Positions 25,565 to 34,526 of a stretch of 64,000 nucleotides of DNA are shown in pieces (position 1 is the stretch's first letter; the number at the start of each line of letters is the position of its first letter). Location: the NCBI RefSeq assembly GCF_024330105.1, contig NZ_JANDHW010000004.1, forward strand, positions 186,001 through 250,000, in the 5' to 3' direction. The notes beneath the pieces are model-generated. The model worked only from the letters and a program-made list of their open reading frames with translations, had not been told where the DNA came from and ran no database searches. The translations under genes and the position numbers were made by a program. Origin of the DNA: Coprobacter tertius. Lineage in GTDB: Bacteria; Bacteroidota; Bacteroidia; Bacteroidales; Coprobacteraceae.

Positions 25565-27106
25565 CTATTTACGCGTCATTGTCACAAGCGGTACCATCAT
25601 TTCCTCCATAGATATACCACCATGCTGAAACGTATCCTTATAATAACTTACATAATAATTATAATTATTCGGATAAGCCAAAAAGTCCCTGTTAGTAGCA
25701 AAAATATATGCCGAACTTACATTCGGAGAAGGCAGTCCGAACCTTCCAGGGGTTTTTATCTCATATACTTGTCGAGGATTATAACTCATATTTTTCCCGA
25801 CTTTATAACGAAGATTCGTATTGGTATTTCTGTCACCCACCACCTTTATCGGATTATCTACATTTATTGTCCCATGATCGGTTGTAAGAATCACCTTATA
25901 ATCCTTTTCAGCAATTTTTTTAAGTAGTTCGAGTGCAGAGGAATGCTTAAACCACGATTCGGTTAACGAACGATAAGCAGCGTTACTTCCTGCCAATTCC
26001 CGTATCATTTTCGATTCGGTGCGAGCATGCGACAACATATCTATAAAATTCAACACACACACATTCAAAGGGAAGCGATCAATTTGGGAAAAATTTTGAA
26101 TCAACCGGTCTCCAAACTGCGATTCGTTTATCTTATTATATGAAAAAGCATACTTCTTACGAAAGCGATCGAGCTGTGTTTGTATCAACGGTTCTTCGTT
26201 CAAATTCTTTCCTTCTTCTTCATCTTCATCCACCCAAAGGTCAGGATACAATTTGGCGATCTTATCGGGCATGAGTCCGGCAAATATAGCATTTCGGGCA
26301 TACTGTGTCGCAGTAGGCAAAATGCTGAAGTATAATTCTTCTTCAAATGTAAAATAATCGGACAATAACGGCTTTACGACACGCCATTGGTCGAGACGGA
26401 AATTATCGATAAGTATAAGAAATACTTTTTCTCCATTATCGAGAAGAGGGAAAACTTTATTTTTAAAAAGCTCATAACTCAAGAGCGGATGTTCATCGGT
26501 CGTCACCCACTTTTCGTAATTTTTCTTTATATATTTCACAAAAGCCGAGTTAGCTTCGCTTTTTTGCATGGCTAACATATCGGCCATTCCGGTATCGGTC
26601 TGTTCAAGCTCGAGTTCCCAGAATACCAATTTCTTATAAATCTCGTACCAATCTTCCCACGACGAAGAATCGTTTATCAGCATACTGATACGGTTGAATT
26701 CCTGCTGATAATTCGATGTGGTATTTTCTGAAATAATTTCGTTTCGGTACAGGTTTTTTTTAATCGAAAGTAGAATCTGATTAGGATTTACCGGTTTAAT
26801 CAGATAATCGGCAATTTTATTCCCGATCGCCTGATTCATAATATTTTCTTCTTCGCTCTTAGTAATCATGATCACGGGAACGAGAGGATTTATCTCTTTT
26901 ATACGCGTCAAAGTCTCGAGCCCGCTAAGGCCCGGCATATTCTCATCGAGTATAATAAGATCGAAATGTTCTTTTTCACATCGTTCAAAAGCATCTCTCC
27001 CGTTAGTAACAGTCTGCACATCATAACCTTTCTGTTTCAAAAAAAGAATATGAGGCTTCAACAGATCTATTTCATCATCGGCCCAGAGTATCAGTTCATT
27101 CTTCAT
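25565..27106 (-). CDS. porX: PorX: response regulator with PglZ effector domain (T9SS control)
   Basis: A 513-residue protein from the ATG at 27106 (a second ATG lies at 27112). Residues 1-125 are a receiver domain: acidic pocket ADDE, phospho-acceptor Asp-54 in LIILDENMPG, switch Thr in VIMITKSEEE, and Lys in DYLIKPVNP. A helical linker follows, then from about 215 a PglZ/alkaline-phosphatase-fold domain with LILIDNFRLDQW, SILPTATQYARN, LNFIDMLSHART and VILTTDHGTINVDNP. In Porphyromonas and Flavobacterium, PorX controls type IX secretion with the kinase PorY and its PglZ domain is a zinc-dependent phosphodiesterase. The start overlaps the porW stop by 11 bases. No histidine kinase is adjacent. 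Confidence 0.92.
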   Translation of the reverse strand: MKNELILWADDEIDLLKPHILFLKQKGYDVQTVTNGRDAFERCEKEHFDLIILDENMPGLSGLETLTRIKEINPLVPVIMITKSEEENIMNQAIGNKIADYLIKPVNPNQILLSIKKNLYRNEIISENTTSNYQQEFNRISMLINDSSSWEDWYEIYKKLVFWELELEQTDTGMADMLAMQKSEANSAFVKYIKKNYEKWVTTDEHPLLSYELFKNKVFPLLDNGEKVFLILIDNFRLDQWRVVKPLLSDYFTFEEELYFSILPTATQYARNAIFAGLMPDKIAKLYPDLWVDEDEEEGKNLNEEPLIQTQLDRFRKKYAFSYNKINESQFGDRLIQNFSQIDRFPLNVCVLNFIDMLSHARTESKMIRELAGSNAAYRSLTESWFKHSSALELLKKIAEKDYKVILTTDHGTINVDNPIKVVGDRNTNTNLRYKVGKNMSYNPRQVYEIKTPGRFGLPSPNVSSAYIFATNRDFLAYPNNYNYYVSYYKDTFQHGGISMEEMMVPLVTMTRK

Positions 27107-29912
27107 AAGCATTCCGGTTATCTTTCATAAAATTAAAATAATCCTCGAAACTGCGACCTTCGAACAGCAATTTCAAGTTGGGCTCGCTTATCATTACCGG
27201 ACGCACTCCTTCGGGAAGTTGTACACCTTTTTCACCACTCATCATCCGGCGATATTGCAATAATTCATCAAAGTTATTAAATCCTTTGATAACAAGCATA
27301 CTAATTTCGTTAAAGGAGATTATTTCAATATCAAAATCCTTAATCAGGAAATTGGTAAAATTATATTTCGCCACATTAAATAATAACTGGTTAGAGGCCA
27401 CACTGTCGGTTGCAAATACCAATACCAGATCGTGCGGGACATTTTTGTCGAGAATAAACGGAGGGATAGAATCGGATGCGATGAAAGTAGAATCACCGTC
27501 AACTCCACTCCCTAGTTTTATCTTCCACAACATACCCCGCGCAACTCCCCCTTCGGTATTTACCGAACGTCCCTGCATAATTCCTTTAAGCATATCAGAA
27601 GCTAACGGACTTACGTCGGCATCGGGATATTTCTCGAGAAGTTCTTTCAATCCCTCTTTAAATGCTTCAACATTTTTCTCCCCGATATACGACAAAGCAT
27701 CCAGGAACATAAATTTAGGCATCAGTTCAGATAACGGGTATTTATTTTTCATCTGGTCATAATAGCCATGTACCAAATCACTTCTTCCTTTCAGATAAGC
27801 TTCATAAGTACGATTATATAATGTATCCTGCATCGCCGACATATTCCTTAAATTTTCCAAATAATTAGGATCTTTAAGAGCCACGGCATAATCACTTTCC
27901 GGATAACGGGATATAATACGGTTCTTATACTCGTTAGCCGCAGCCACATCTCCCATACGCATATACATGAGATACATATTATAATAGGTTTCGAGCAGGT
28001 ATTCGCATTCTGGGAAACGTTTATCGAGCAGATTAAAAGCATCGATCGCCGCAGGGAAATCTTCGAGCTTGTTTTTCAGAATAAGTCCCATATTGTAAAG
28101 ACCGTCTGAAATAATCTCGTTCGAATTTTCTATATCCTCAGGAGTCAATGGCAGCTGTTGTATATAATATTGCGGATTCTTGGTATCTGTAACCAACGCG
28201 ACATTCTCTCCCAATTCCGGAGGAGTACCACCTTCTCCGTTTTCAGGAACTTCACCGCCACCCTTGTTTTCATCCCCTTCTTCTGCCGGTTCTTCTTTAT
28301 TTTCGGCAAAATCATCCATCGAGAACGAATTTTTATTCCGACGGCGCCAATCGTCTTCCAACTTACGTCGTCCCCATCTGCGTTGGAATTCAGACTTACC
28401 GGCAGTTACCAATGCCTGATTATAAAAATACCAGGCATTGTCTCCATTCCCCATATTCATCGTGGGAATAGTCGGTTGTTTAGCTCCGTTATTATTTTGC
28501 ATCGCAGTTTGTAAACCCTGATGTTCATCGAGATAAGCTTGTTTCTTAGCCTCCTCTTCGGCCTTCTTTTCTTCCGCGATCAAGTTATCAATAATCTTCT
28601 GTATGGTTTTCATTCGTTCCTCTTCAGGCAACGAAGCCAAATGTTGTAAACTATCTTGAAGTTCAACATTTTGGGCATGCACAGCCAACTCATCGAGCAC
28701 CGCCGAACGTTTTGAAATATTTTCATACCCCGGATATGTCTCGTCGATAAGCGGTAACGCTTCGGCATAACAGGGTTGAGCTTTTACATAATCACGCTGG
28801 TTAAAATAGATTTCACCCAATTTTAACTGACTTATCGCTTTATCTTTTCCGTTACGTGTACTCTTTTCGGCAGCTAGTATGTAATTATTTACTGCTTTTG
28901 CCGTATCGTTTCTCGATAACCACAAATTTCCTATTGCATAATATATCTGATCGAGATACTCTTCATTTTTTGCCTGACGTGTCATCTTGGTCAGCCCTTT
29001 TATCACTTTATTTATGTCTTTACCTTCAAAAACTTCGGTTTGCCGTATCCGGGCATTCAATTCGGTTCGATAATCAGGAGATGATTTTATAACGGCACCA
29101 TACGCATTATAAGCCGCATTATTATCTCCTGTAAGAGTATAAAGCTGAGCCAGTAAATAATTCATACGGGTACGCTGGCGTTTATTAGGTTCTGCCTTTA
29201 TTGCTGTTTTTAGAAATGGTATCGCCTGTTTATAATCCTCATTCCGAATCAGATAATCGGCATTTACAGCAGCAAACAAATCTTCTTGACTTTCAGGAAG
29301 ACCGTCGTTATTAATCTTGTTAAGAACATCTTCCGCTTCATATACCCAATCCATGGCTAAATAACATCTGGCCAACCAAAGTTTAGACTCAGCCACCAGA
29401 TCGGGTTTCCATGTAAAATGCCGGGTAATATAAACAAACGTAGCTGCCGCACTCAAAAAATCGCCTTTATAATACTGAGCCTTTCCCATTAAACGCCAAG
29501 CATTATGTATAAACGGGTTATATTCATCTCGATTTACATACTCGCGATATTTAGGATCACTCATTTTTTTAGGATCTCGACGGGGCTTTTTCTTTATCGA
29601 GTGTAACTGTATAGCCTTCTGGCATTTTTCTATCGTACGATCGAAACTTCCAGTAGGTTTTGTTGCTTTCGGATTATTGTATGCTTCGGCAGGATGCATA
29701 TAGATACGGGTAAGGGTATAATCATCTTCGTATTTCCCTTCCATAATCTGAAGCTGTTCTTTATAATTTTCGTTCCCGTTGAAATATACGTTATAACGCG
29801 TGGTAAGCGAATGATAAAAACGAGTCGCTTTCGTATTCTTTTTCACCGAACACGAAGCCAACATAAGGAGACAAAAAAGGATCCCTGTTATATGATATAT
29901 TGTTTTCCTCAA
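27096..29912 (-). CDS. porW: PorW/SprE-type TPR lipoprotein of the type IX secretion system
   Basis: A 938-residue lipoprotein: signal MRKTIYHITGILFCLLMLAS, then Cys-21. Residues around 30-110 have the family's conserved opening (FYHSLTTRYNVYFNGNENYK). TPR repeats run through the first half (YYKGDFLSAAATFVYI; AAYNAYGAVIKSSPDYRTEL). A Lys/Glu-rich coiled segment and an acidic Gly/Glu-rich low-complexity linker (about 545-580) follow, then more TPRs (AIDAFNLLDKRFPECEYLLE) and a C-terminal globular domain (VLVFATDSVASNQLLFNVA). PorW/SprE is needed for T9SS function and may link the outer-membrane translocon to the inner-membrane motor. It is translationally coupled to porX. Confidence 0.9.
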   Translation of the reverse strand: MRKTIYHITGILFCLLMLASCSVKKNTKATRFYHSLTTRYNVYFNGNENYKEQLQIMEGKYEDDYTLTRIYMHPAEAYNNPKATKPTGSFDRTIEKCQKAIQLHSIKKKPRRDPKKMSDPKYREYVNRDEYNPFIHNAWRLMGKAQYYKGDFLSAAATFVYITRHFTWKPDLVAESKLWLARCYLAMDWVYEAEDVLNKINNDGLPESQEDLFAAVNADYLIRNEDYKQAIPFLKTAIKAEPNKRQRTRMNYLLAQLYTLTGDNNAAYNAYGAVIKSSPDYRTELNARIRQTEVFEGKDINKVIKGLTKMTRQAKNEEYLDQIYYAIGNLWLSRNDTAKAVNNYILAAEKSTRNGKDKAISQLKLGEIYFNQRDYVKAQPCYAEALPLIDETYPGYENISKRSAVLDELAVHAQNVELQDSLQHLASLPEEERMKTIQKIIDNLIAEEKKAEEEAKKQAYLDEHQGLQTAMQNNNGAKQPTIPTMNMGNGDNAWYFYNQALVTAGKSEFQRRWGRRKLEDDWRRRNKNSFSMDDFAENKEEPAEEGDENKGGGEVPENGEGGTPPELGENVALVTDTKNPQYYIQQLPLTPEDIENSNEIISDGLYNMGLILKNKLEDFPAAIDAFNLLDKRFPECEYLLETYYNMYLMYMRMGDVAAANEYKNRIISRYPESDYAVALKDPNYLENLRNMSAMQDTLYNRTYEAYLKGRSDLVHGYYDQMKNKYPLSELMPKFMFLDALSYIGEKNVEAFKEGLKELLEKYPDADVSPLASDMLKGIMQGRSVNTEGGVARGMLWKIKLGSGVDGDSTFIASDSIPPFILDKNVPHDLVLVFATDSVASNQLLFNVAKYNFTNFLIKDFDIEIISFNEISMLVIKGFNNFDELLQYRRMMSGEKGVQLPEGVRPVMISEPNLKLLFEGRSFEDYFNFMKDNRNAYEE

Positions 29913-30044
29913 TTTAATCTTTTTCCATTCTTATAAGCTCTCATAAAATAAACTGACAGAGAGCCTTTTTATTGCCTTACAAAACATGAAAATCAGCAGA
30001 TGTCCTCGAGCAAAAAACAGGCACTGCAATATCATTAAGTCGAT

Positions 30045-30863
30045 TTATACAGGTAAACGGTATCTTTTGGCCCAGACAAATATTTTCGTAACAATGTACA
30101 AAATAACCAAAACGAATACAATACAAGCTCCGGCAGGAACATTTATATAATAAGAAATAAATAACCCGGACAATCCGCTAATGATAGCCAATATACCCGA
30201 CAAATACAAAATATTCTTATATCGGCTGCAAAATTGATCGGCAATAATTTGCGGCATAGTAAGTAGCGACATGAGTAGCATGATACCCACCAGACGAATT
30301 GTAAGCACTACACAAACAGAAACCATCAGCATCATGCTGTACTCTATAAGCCTCACCGGAATATGCCGGGTAAAAGCAAAATCCCGGTCAAATGCGACAT
30401 ACATCACCGGCCGATAAAAGATAATAAAGAAAAGAGATAACACCAATGTGTAACCGCCAAACAACATAATGTCATAATGAGTAATCGTAAGAATATTTCC
30501 GAATAAAAATTCACTCAATCCCGGTGTATAACCCGGTGTAAGGAAAATAAAAATAACTCCGAGCGCCATACCCAAAGCCCAAAAAGCCGCAATGGCAGAG
30601 TCTTCTCTGACCGCATTACGTTTAGAAAGCCATTCGACTCCTAAAGCAGATAATACGGCAAAAAACAATGCTGTTACGGTAGGACTTATTCCTAAAAAGA
30701 ATCCAAGGCCCAAACCTCCGAACGATGCATGAGTAATTCCGCCTGTTATAAATACAAGACGACGGGTTACGATGTAAGTTCCTATTATCGCACCGGCAAC
30801 TCCTACCAGTAAAACAGCAAGCAACGCATTCTGAAAAAATGTATATCGTAATATATCCAGCAT
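30045..30863 (-). CDS. ABC-3 family metal-ion ABC transporter permease (ZnuB/TroC-like)
   Basis: A 272-residue integral membrane protein with about eight hydrophobic segments. It starts MLDILRYTFFQNALLAVLLV and has the family pattern GAIIGTYIVTRRLVFITGGI followed by THASFGGLGLGFFLG, plus MLLMSLLTMPQIIADQF. The ABC-3 family imports Zn2+, Mn2+ or Fe2+. No ATPase or binding-protein gene is adjacent; it is the last gene of a unit aroA - unknown protein - permease, 11 bases after the unknown. The partners must be elsewhere. Confidence 0.85.
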   Translation of the reverse strand: MLDILRYTFFQNALLAVLLVGVAGAIIGTYIVTRRLVFITGGITHASFGGLGLGFFLGISPTVTALFFAVLSALGVEWLSKRNAVREDSAIAAFWALGMALGVIFIFLTPGYTPGLSEFLFGNILTITHYDIMLFGGYTLVLSLFFIIFYRPVMYVAFDRDFAFTRHIPVRLIEYSMMLMVSVCVVLTIRLVGIMLLMSLLTMPQIIADQFCSRYKNILYLSGILAIISGLSGLFISYYINVPAGACIVFVLVILYIVTKIFVWAKRYRLPV

Positions 30864-30874
30864 CGTACTTTTAT

Positions 30875-31276
30875 CTAATTTCTCCTTTCTCCTACAACAA
30901 GTAAAACCTCATCCTTTAAAGAATCGGGAAGTTCTATTCCTCTGAGCTGGAGACTGCGTATCCAACCTGCAACATCGTCGCTCTGTAAAGTATAAAATAC
31001 ATCTGCAAATTCCGATGACTGTTCATCGGTGTAACCATCTGAAGAAATTCCGGTAAATCGGTCGAGTTCCTCATCATCGTAGTAAACGATCTCTTTACTG
31101 GCAGCTGCCAGAAGGCTCTCTTTTTCACAAACCTCATGTGCACCGCAACATCCGTCGGGAATAACACGGGAAGCCTCATCGGGTCGAACATCCTCACCTA
31201 TTTTTTTTTCACGATATATATGTATCCCGTAAGTAACCGCTCCCAATAATAATATGCTCAAAATAATGATCCACAT
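30875..31276 (-). CDS. membrane-anchored conserved protein of unknown function
   Basis: A 133-residue protein with one N-terminal membrane helix (MWIIILSILLLGAVTYGIHI), a basic stop-transfer, then a soluble, acidic part. A compact cysteine motif GCCGAHEVCEK lies at about 42-52, followed by many acidic residues (YYDDEELDRF) and FADVFYTLQSDDVAGWIRSL near residue 90. The three closely spaced cysteines and a histidine could hold a metal or Fe-S centre; this is inference. It sits 7 bases after aroA and 11 bases before the metal permease, so it could assist the permease, e.g. in metal handling. I do not recognise a named family. Confidence 0.65.
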   Translation of the reverse strand: MWIIILSILLLGAVTYGIHIYREKKIGEDVRPDEASRVIPDGCCGAHEVCEKESLLAAASKEIVYYDDEELDRFTGISSDGYTDEQSSEFADVFYTLQSDDVAGWIRSLQLRGIELPDSLKDEVLLVVGERRN

Positions 31277-31283
31277 AAGTTCG

Positions 31284-32507
31284 TTATTTTTCGATTATCG
31301 TAAATCCAGACTTTTTCAAATCATTCCAATATCCGGGATACGATTTACTTACCACTTGCGGATGATTTATCATCAGTGGATTTACAAGAATCGATGCCGG
31401 GGCAAAAGCCATAGCCATGCGATGATCATCATAAGTATCTATCCCTAATGAATAATGAGGTTCACAACGCTCTCCATTCCACACCAAAACAGATCCGTTT
31501 ATATCCTTTATTACAAAGCCCAGTTTATGCAATTCGACTTTTAATGCTTCGATACGGTCGGTCTCCTTTATTTTTAAAGATTGTAAACCGCTAAACCTGA
31601 AGTGGACTCCTTTCAGTACACAAGTAACGACAAGTGTCTGTGCCAGATCGGGCTGATCAGACAAATCGAAATTCAATCCTTTTGCCAATTTTCCGTTATG
31701 AAATAATTTTACCCCGTCGGAGACATACTGTGTAGAAATACCCAGCTCTTTAAAAAAAGAGGCAATACGGGAATCTCCCTGTACACTGTCTTTTTGCAAG
31801 CCCGTTAAAATGACTTCGGCATCGGGAATCAACGAAGCTATTTCGCACCAATAAGAGGCTGCAGACCAATCGGATTCAACCGTAAACCTAACCGGACGAT
31901 ATTCTCCCGGCCTAACTCTAATCATATGATCATTCCACACTGCATCGACCCCATATACTTTCATCATTTTTAATGTCATACCGATATAAGGCCGGGAAAT
32001 AATATTACCCGCAAGTGTAAGGTCGAGACCTTCCTCCATATAAGGAGCAACCATTAAAAGAGCCGAAATATATTGCGAACTTACATTTCCGTTCAACGTA
32101 AGGCTCCCCCCCTTCAGTGCACTTCCATAAATTTTTAAAGGAGGATATCCGTCTTTTTCGAGATATTCTATACGAGCACCCAATGAACGTAACGCATCTA
32201 CCAATAACCCGATGGGACGCTGTTTCATCCGGTCAGAACCAGTTATTACCCATTCTCCCACTATCTTAGATAAAAAAGCTGTCATAAAGCGCATTGCTGT
32301 ACCGGCTGCATGTATATCGAATTTATTATTATTCGACTCAAATGCGTCTATCATAACACGGGTATCATCGCAATCCGATAAATTTTCGACCGGATAAGAG
32401 CTATAACTTAGCGCATTAAGAATAAGAGCTCTGTTGCTTATACTTTTCGAAGCCGGTAGATTTATCGTTGTCCGACACTCTTTAGGAGGCGTAATCAGAA
32501 TACTCAT
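31284..32507 (-). CDS. aroA: 3-phosphoshikimate 1-carboxyvinyltransferase (EPSP synthase)
   Basis: A 407-residue enzyme of the EPSP synthase family, at the short end for AroA, as usual in this phylum. Substrate-binding LPASKSISNRAL at 18-29 holds the conserved Lys and Arg; SDRMKQRPIGLLVDALRSLG, KIKETDRIEALKVELHKLG, and the C-terminal TYDDHRMAMAFAPAS (catalytic Asp/His/Arg region) are all present. It transfers enolpyruvyl from PEP to shikimate-3-phosphate in aromatic amino-acid synthesis. The first glycine-rich loop reads HAAGTAMRFM, where standard type I enzymes have GNAGTAMRPL; the Arg is kept but the loop departs from the type I pattern. It is the first gene of a three-gene minus-strand unit with its own promoter. 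Confidence 0.93.
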   Translation of the reverse strand: MSILITPPKECRTTINLPASKSISNRALILNALSYSSYPVENLSDCDDTRVMIDAFESNNNKFDIHAAGTAMRFMTAFLSKIVGEWVITGSDRMKQRPIGLLVDALRSLGARIEYLEKDGYPPLKIYGSALKGGSLTLNGNVSSQYISALLMVAPYMEEGLDLTLAGNIISRPYIGMTLKMMKVYGVDAVWNDHMIRVRPGEYRPVRFTVESDWSAASYWCEIASLIPDAEVILTGLQKDSVQGDSRIASFFKELGISTQYVSDGVKLFHNGKLAKGLNFDLSDQPDLAQTLVVTCVLKGVHFRFSGLQSLKIKETDRIEALKVELHKLGFVIKDINGSVLVWNGERCEPHYSLGIDTYDDHRMAMAFAPASILVNPLMINHPQVVSKSYPGYWNDLKKSGFTIIEK

Positions 32508-32529
32508 AACCTTTATTTTTTAGGGTATG

Positions 32530-32537
32530 CAAAAGTA
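32530..32537 (-). promoter_or_regulatory. -7 box for aroA
   Basis: The minus strand reads TACTTTTG, matching TAnnTTTG, about 23 bases before the aroA ATG. No clear -33 element. Confidence 0.45.
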
Positions 32538-32776
32538 ACGAAAAAATGCGAGAAGTAGTTTCCTTAGTTATCGGCATTCTTATTTTATAACAACCCGTTT
32601 TTCTTTTTTTGCTTATTTTTCTATTTACCGGTTGTTATTACTACATAAATGGAACAACCGACTGGATGATTCGAAATTTCGACCGCTATATAGAAGTCAT
32701 AACATCCATATTTGATAAATCGATACAGAAAGACTCGAAAAAAACAATCGAATACGATCTAATAGATACTCTACAC

Positions 32777-32828
32777 GGACAAATCATAAACGGAAGCGGT
32801 TTTCCCCGCTTCCGTTTATGATTTGTCC
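32777..32828. repeat. perfect 23-bp inverted repeat with 6-base loop
   Basis: Arms 32777-32799 and 32806-32828 are exact reverse complements. There is no T-tract on either side, so it is not a standard intrinsic terminator, though it is about 200 bases beyond the tatD stop on the minus strand and could act as one or as an mRNA-stabilising or cruciform element. Confidence 0.75.
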
Positions 32829-33024
32829 TGAAAACCGCCACTTTGCTTCCCCAGAAGCTTTATTATGAAATGTACAAAAAAAATCGGGACTAACTCTGAT
32901 TACCATCATGAATAAAACCAACTATGCCGCCTTGATATCGGTTCTAATGCTTCCCGCATGTTAATTAAAAATCTCGATAGGGAGGAAGGAAATACAGCAT
33001 TCTCAAAAATCTATCGAAGAATAT

Positions 33025-33795
33025 TTACAACGACAACCGAAATAACGAAAGTGCATTTTTTGTCGTTTCGTCATTTATTTCATCGAAAGATACATTTAAT
33101 ATTTCTGCAATACGGGTAGCTGTATGTACCATAAATGCAGGTTCGTTTCTCTTCCCCCGATAAGGTACAGGCGACAAGTAAGGGGCATCGGTTTCGAGTA
33201 ATAAACGAGAAATACCGATTTCTTTTACAGTATCTTCCAAATGCGCATTTTTAAAAGTAACGACCCCATTTATACCGAAATAAAAATCCCCGAGCTCTTT
33301 AATCATTTTTACCTGTTCGGGAGTCCCGCCAAAACTGTGAAAAACCCCTTTTACCGGGATATATTTAATCGTTTTTAATGCTTTTATGATCTCTTCAAAA
33401 GCGTCTCGACAATGAATTATAACGGGAAGTTCCCTTTGAGCCGCCCATTCAACCTGTTTTATAAAAGCATCGAATTGTTGTTTATAATATGTTTTATCCC
33501 AATACAAATCGATTCCTATTTCCCCTACACCACAATATTTCGATTTGTTCAATTCTTCGTAAACGGTATCGAGAACCGACTTATAATTTTTTTCTACCGA
33601 CGTAGGATGCAGCCCCATTGCCGCCGAACAATAAGCGCCGAACTTTTTTTGAGTGTTCTGTAAACAAAGAATAGTTTCTACATCGACATTCGGCAAAATA
33701 AGATGATCCACCCCCGATTCCTTCGACCGGGAAACAATCTCATCCAAATCATCTGCAAATTCCGGTAAATAAATATGGGTATGTGTATCTATCAT
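33025..33795 (-). CDS. TatD family metal-dependent hydrolase
   Basis: A 256-residue TIM-barrel protein of the TatD/YcfH family. Metal ligands are visible in MIDTHTHIY (His-5, His-7), GEIGIDLYWDKTY (Glu), PVIIHCRDAFEEI (His), VFHSFGGTPEQ (His) and LLETDAPYLSP (Asp). Members are 3'-5' DNA/RNA exonucleases or D-tyrosyl-tRNA-related deacylases in the cytoplasm. It is the last gene of a unit prenyl synthase - unknown - tatD; its start overlaps the preceding gene's stop by one base. Confidence 0.9.
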   Translation of the reverse strand: MIDTHTHIYLPEFADDLDEIVSRSKESGVDHLILPNVDVETILCLQNTQKKFGAYCSAAMGLHPTSVEKNYKSVLDTVYEELNKSKYCGVGEIGIDLYWDKTYYKQQFDAFIKQVEWAAQRELPVIIHCRDAFEEIIKALKTIKYIPVKGVFHSFGGTPEQVKMIKELGDFYFGINGVVTFKNAHLEDTVKEIGISRLLLETDAPYLSPVPYRGKRNEPAFMVHTATRIAEILNVSFDEINDETTKNALSLFRLSL

Positions 33796-34490
33796 TATTC
33801 TTTGATTTCATTTTTACGGTAATAATATATCAATCCGTATTCTTTACACTTCTTCAACCGTTCTTTAGGAGGTAAATCTGCATAAGAACTTTCTACCTGA
33901 TTCCATATCTCAAGAATAATCCGGTCGGCCTTATCCCGCAAAGCGACTAACTCCGATAATGCCCGAGCAGTATTCGACCGGTAATTTTTCTGATTATTAT
34001 ACGATTCTTTAAAAATATCGAAATGTACTTTGACCTTAGCAATCGTAGGATTATAAATCGGAGTTCCGCCTTGTCTTATTCTCGTTGTTTCACCCTCTAT
34101 TACTCTTACACCCCATTTCATTAAAGCATTCTCACTCATTAAATTAGGAACAGAAAGATTCGAATCGGAGAGATGATAAAAAGCCAACGATTCGGTCTTC
34201 ATCTCACGGCGTATTACACAAAAATGCAATACCTGTATAAAATGAGAAACATACATACGTGCCTTTTTTATTTGCATCTGATATTTCCTGTTGGCTTTTA
34301 CTTGTTCCGAAAAATATTGGCGATACCGTTCTCTTGCCATTTTAAAAAACGGCAAAAAAGTTTTCGCCTCGTTAATGACATGAAAAGAAACAGCTAAATC
34401 GCTAATGCTAGCAGTATCCCCCTTATTCAAGGCACACTCCAATGCTTTTAAACGGGCGTTATCCGTGTTGGGTAATCGACGGTACGGCAT
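33795..34490 (-). CDS. conserved Bacteroidales-type protein of unknown function
   Basis: A 231-residue soluble, Lys/Arg-rich protein with no signal peptide or membrane segment. It looks mostly helical: FLPFFKMARERYRQYFSEQV and NRKYQMQIKKARMYVSHFIQ suggest long amphipathic helices around residues 45-95, and ARALSELVALRDKADRIILE another around 180-200. The C-terminus KERLKKCKEYGLIYYYRKNE is Tyr- and Lys-rich. No catalytic motif is recognised. It is placed between a prenyl diphosphate synthase gene (36 bases upstream) and tatD (1-base overlap). The function is unknown; I recall similar proteins only as hypothetical in Bacteroidales. Confidence 0.75.
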   Translation of the reverse strand: MPYRRLPNTDNARLKALECALNKGDTASISDLAVSFHVINEAKTFLPFFKMARERYRQYFSEQVKANRKYQMQIKKARMYVSHFIQVLHFCVIRREMKTESLAFYHLSDSNLSVPNLMSENALMKWGVRVIEGETTRIRQGGTPIYNPTIAKVKVHFDIFKESYNNQKNYRSNTARALSELVALRDKADRIILEIWNQVESSYADLPPKERLKKCKEYGLIYYYRKNEIKE

Positions 34491-34526
34491 AAAATTAAGT
34501 AATTAATTAATATAAATTGTCCCGCA

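Larger units (their letters stand above)
32508..33024. other. 517-bp region without a recognised gene; 23-bp palindrome and gene-like debris
   Basis: It lies between aroA and the 3' end of tatD. It contains the aroA -7 box (32530-32537), a 70-codon TTG-initiated plus-strand frame (32609-32821) that I do not accept, a perfect palindrome at 32777-32828, and a 19-codon frame at 32908-32964 that reads like a lipoprotein signal cut off just after its lipobox cysteine. The region may hold decayed genes. Confidence 0.4.

Noticed and set aside
27178-27762. 194-codon plus-strand frame opposite porW
   Set aside because: Shadow of the porW coding strand; Ser/Ile-rich with no domain.
29937-29970. 6-bp hairpin followed by Ts upstream of porW
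   Set aside because: It would terminate plus-strand transcription, but no plus-strand gene lies upstream of it.
32609-32821. 70-codon TTG-initiated frame with a lipobox-like start on the plus strand
   Set aside because: It needs a rare TTG start, has no promoter match, and its last codons lie in the 23-bp palindrome; no family likeness.
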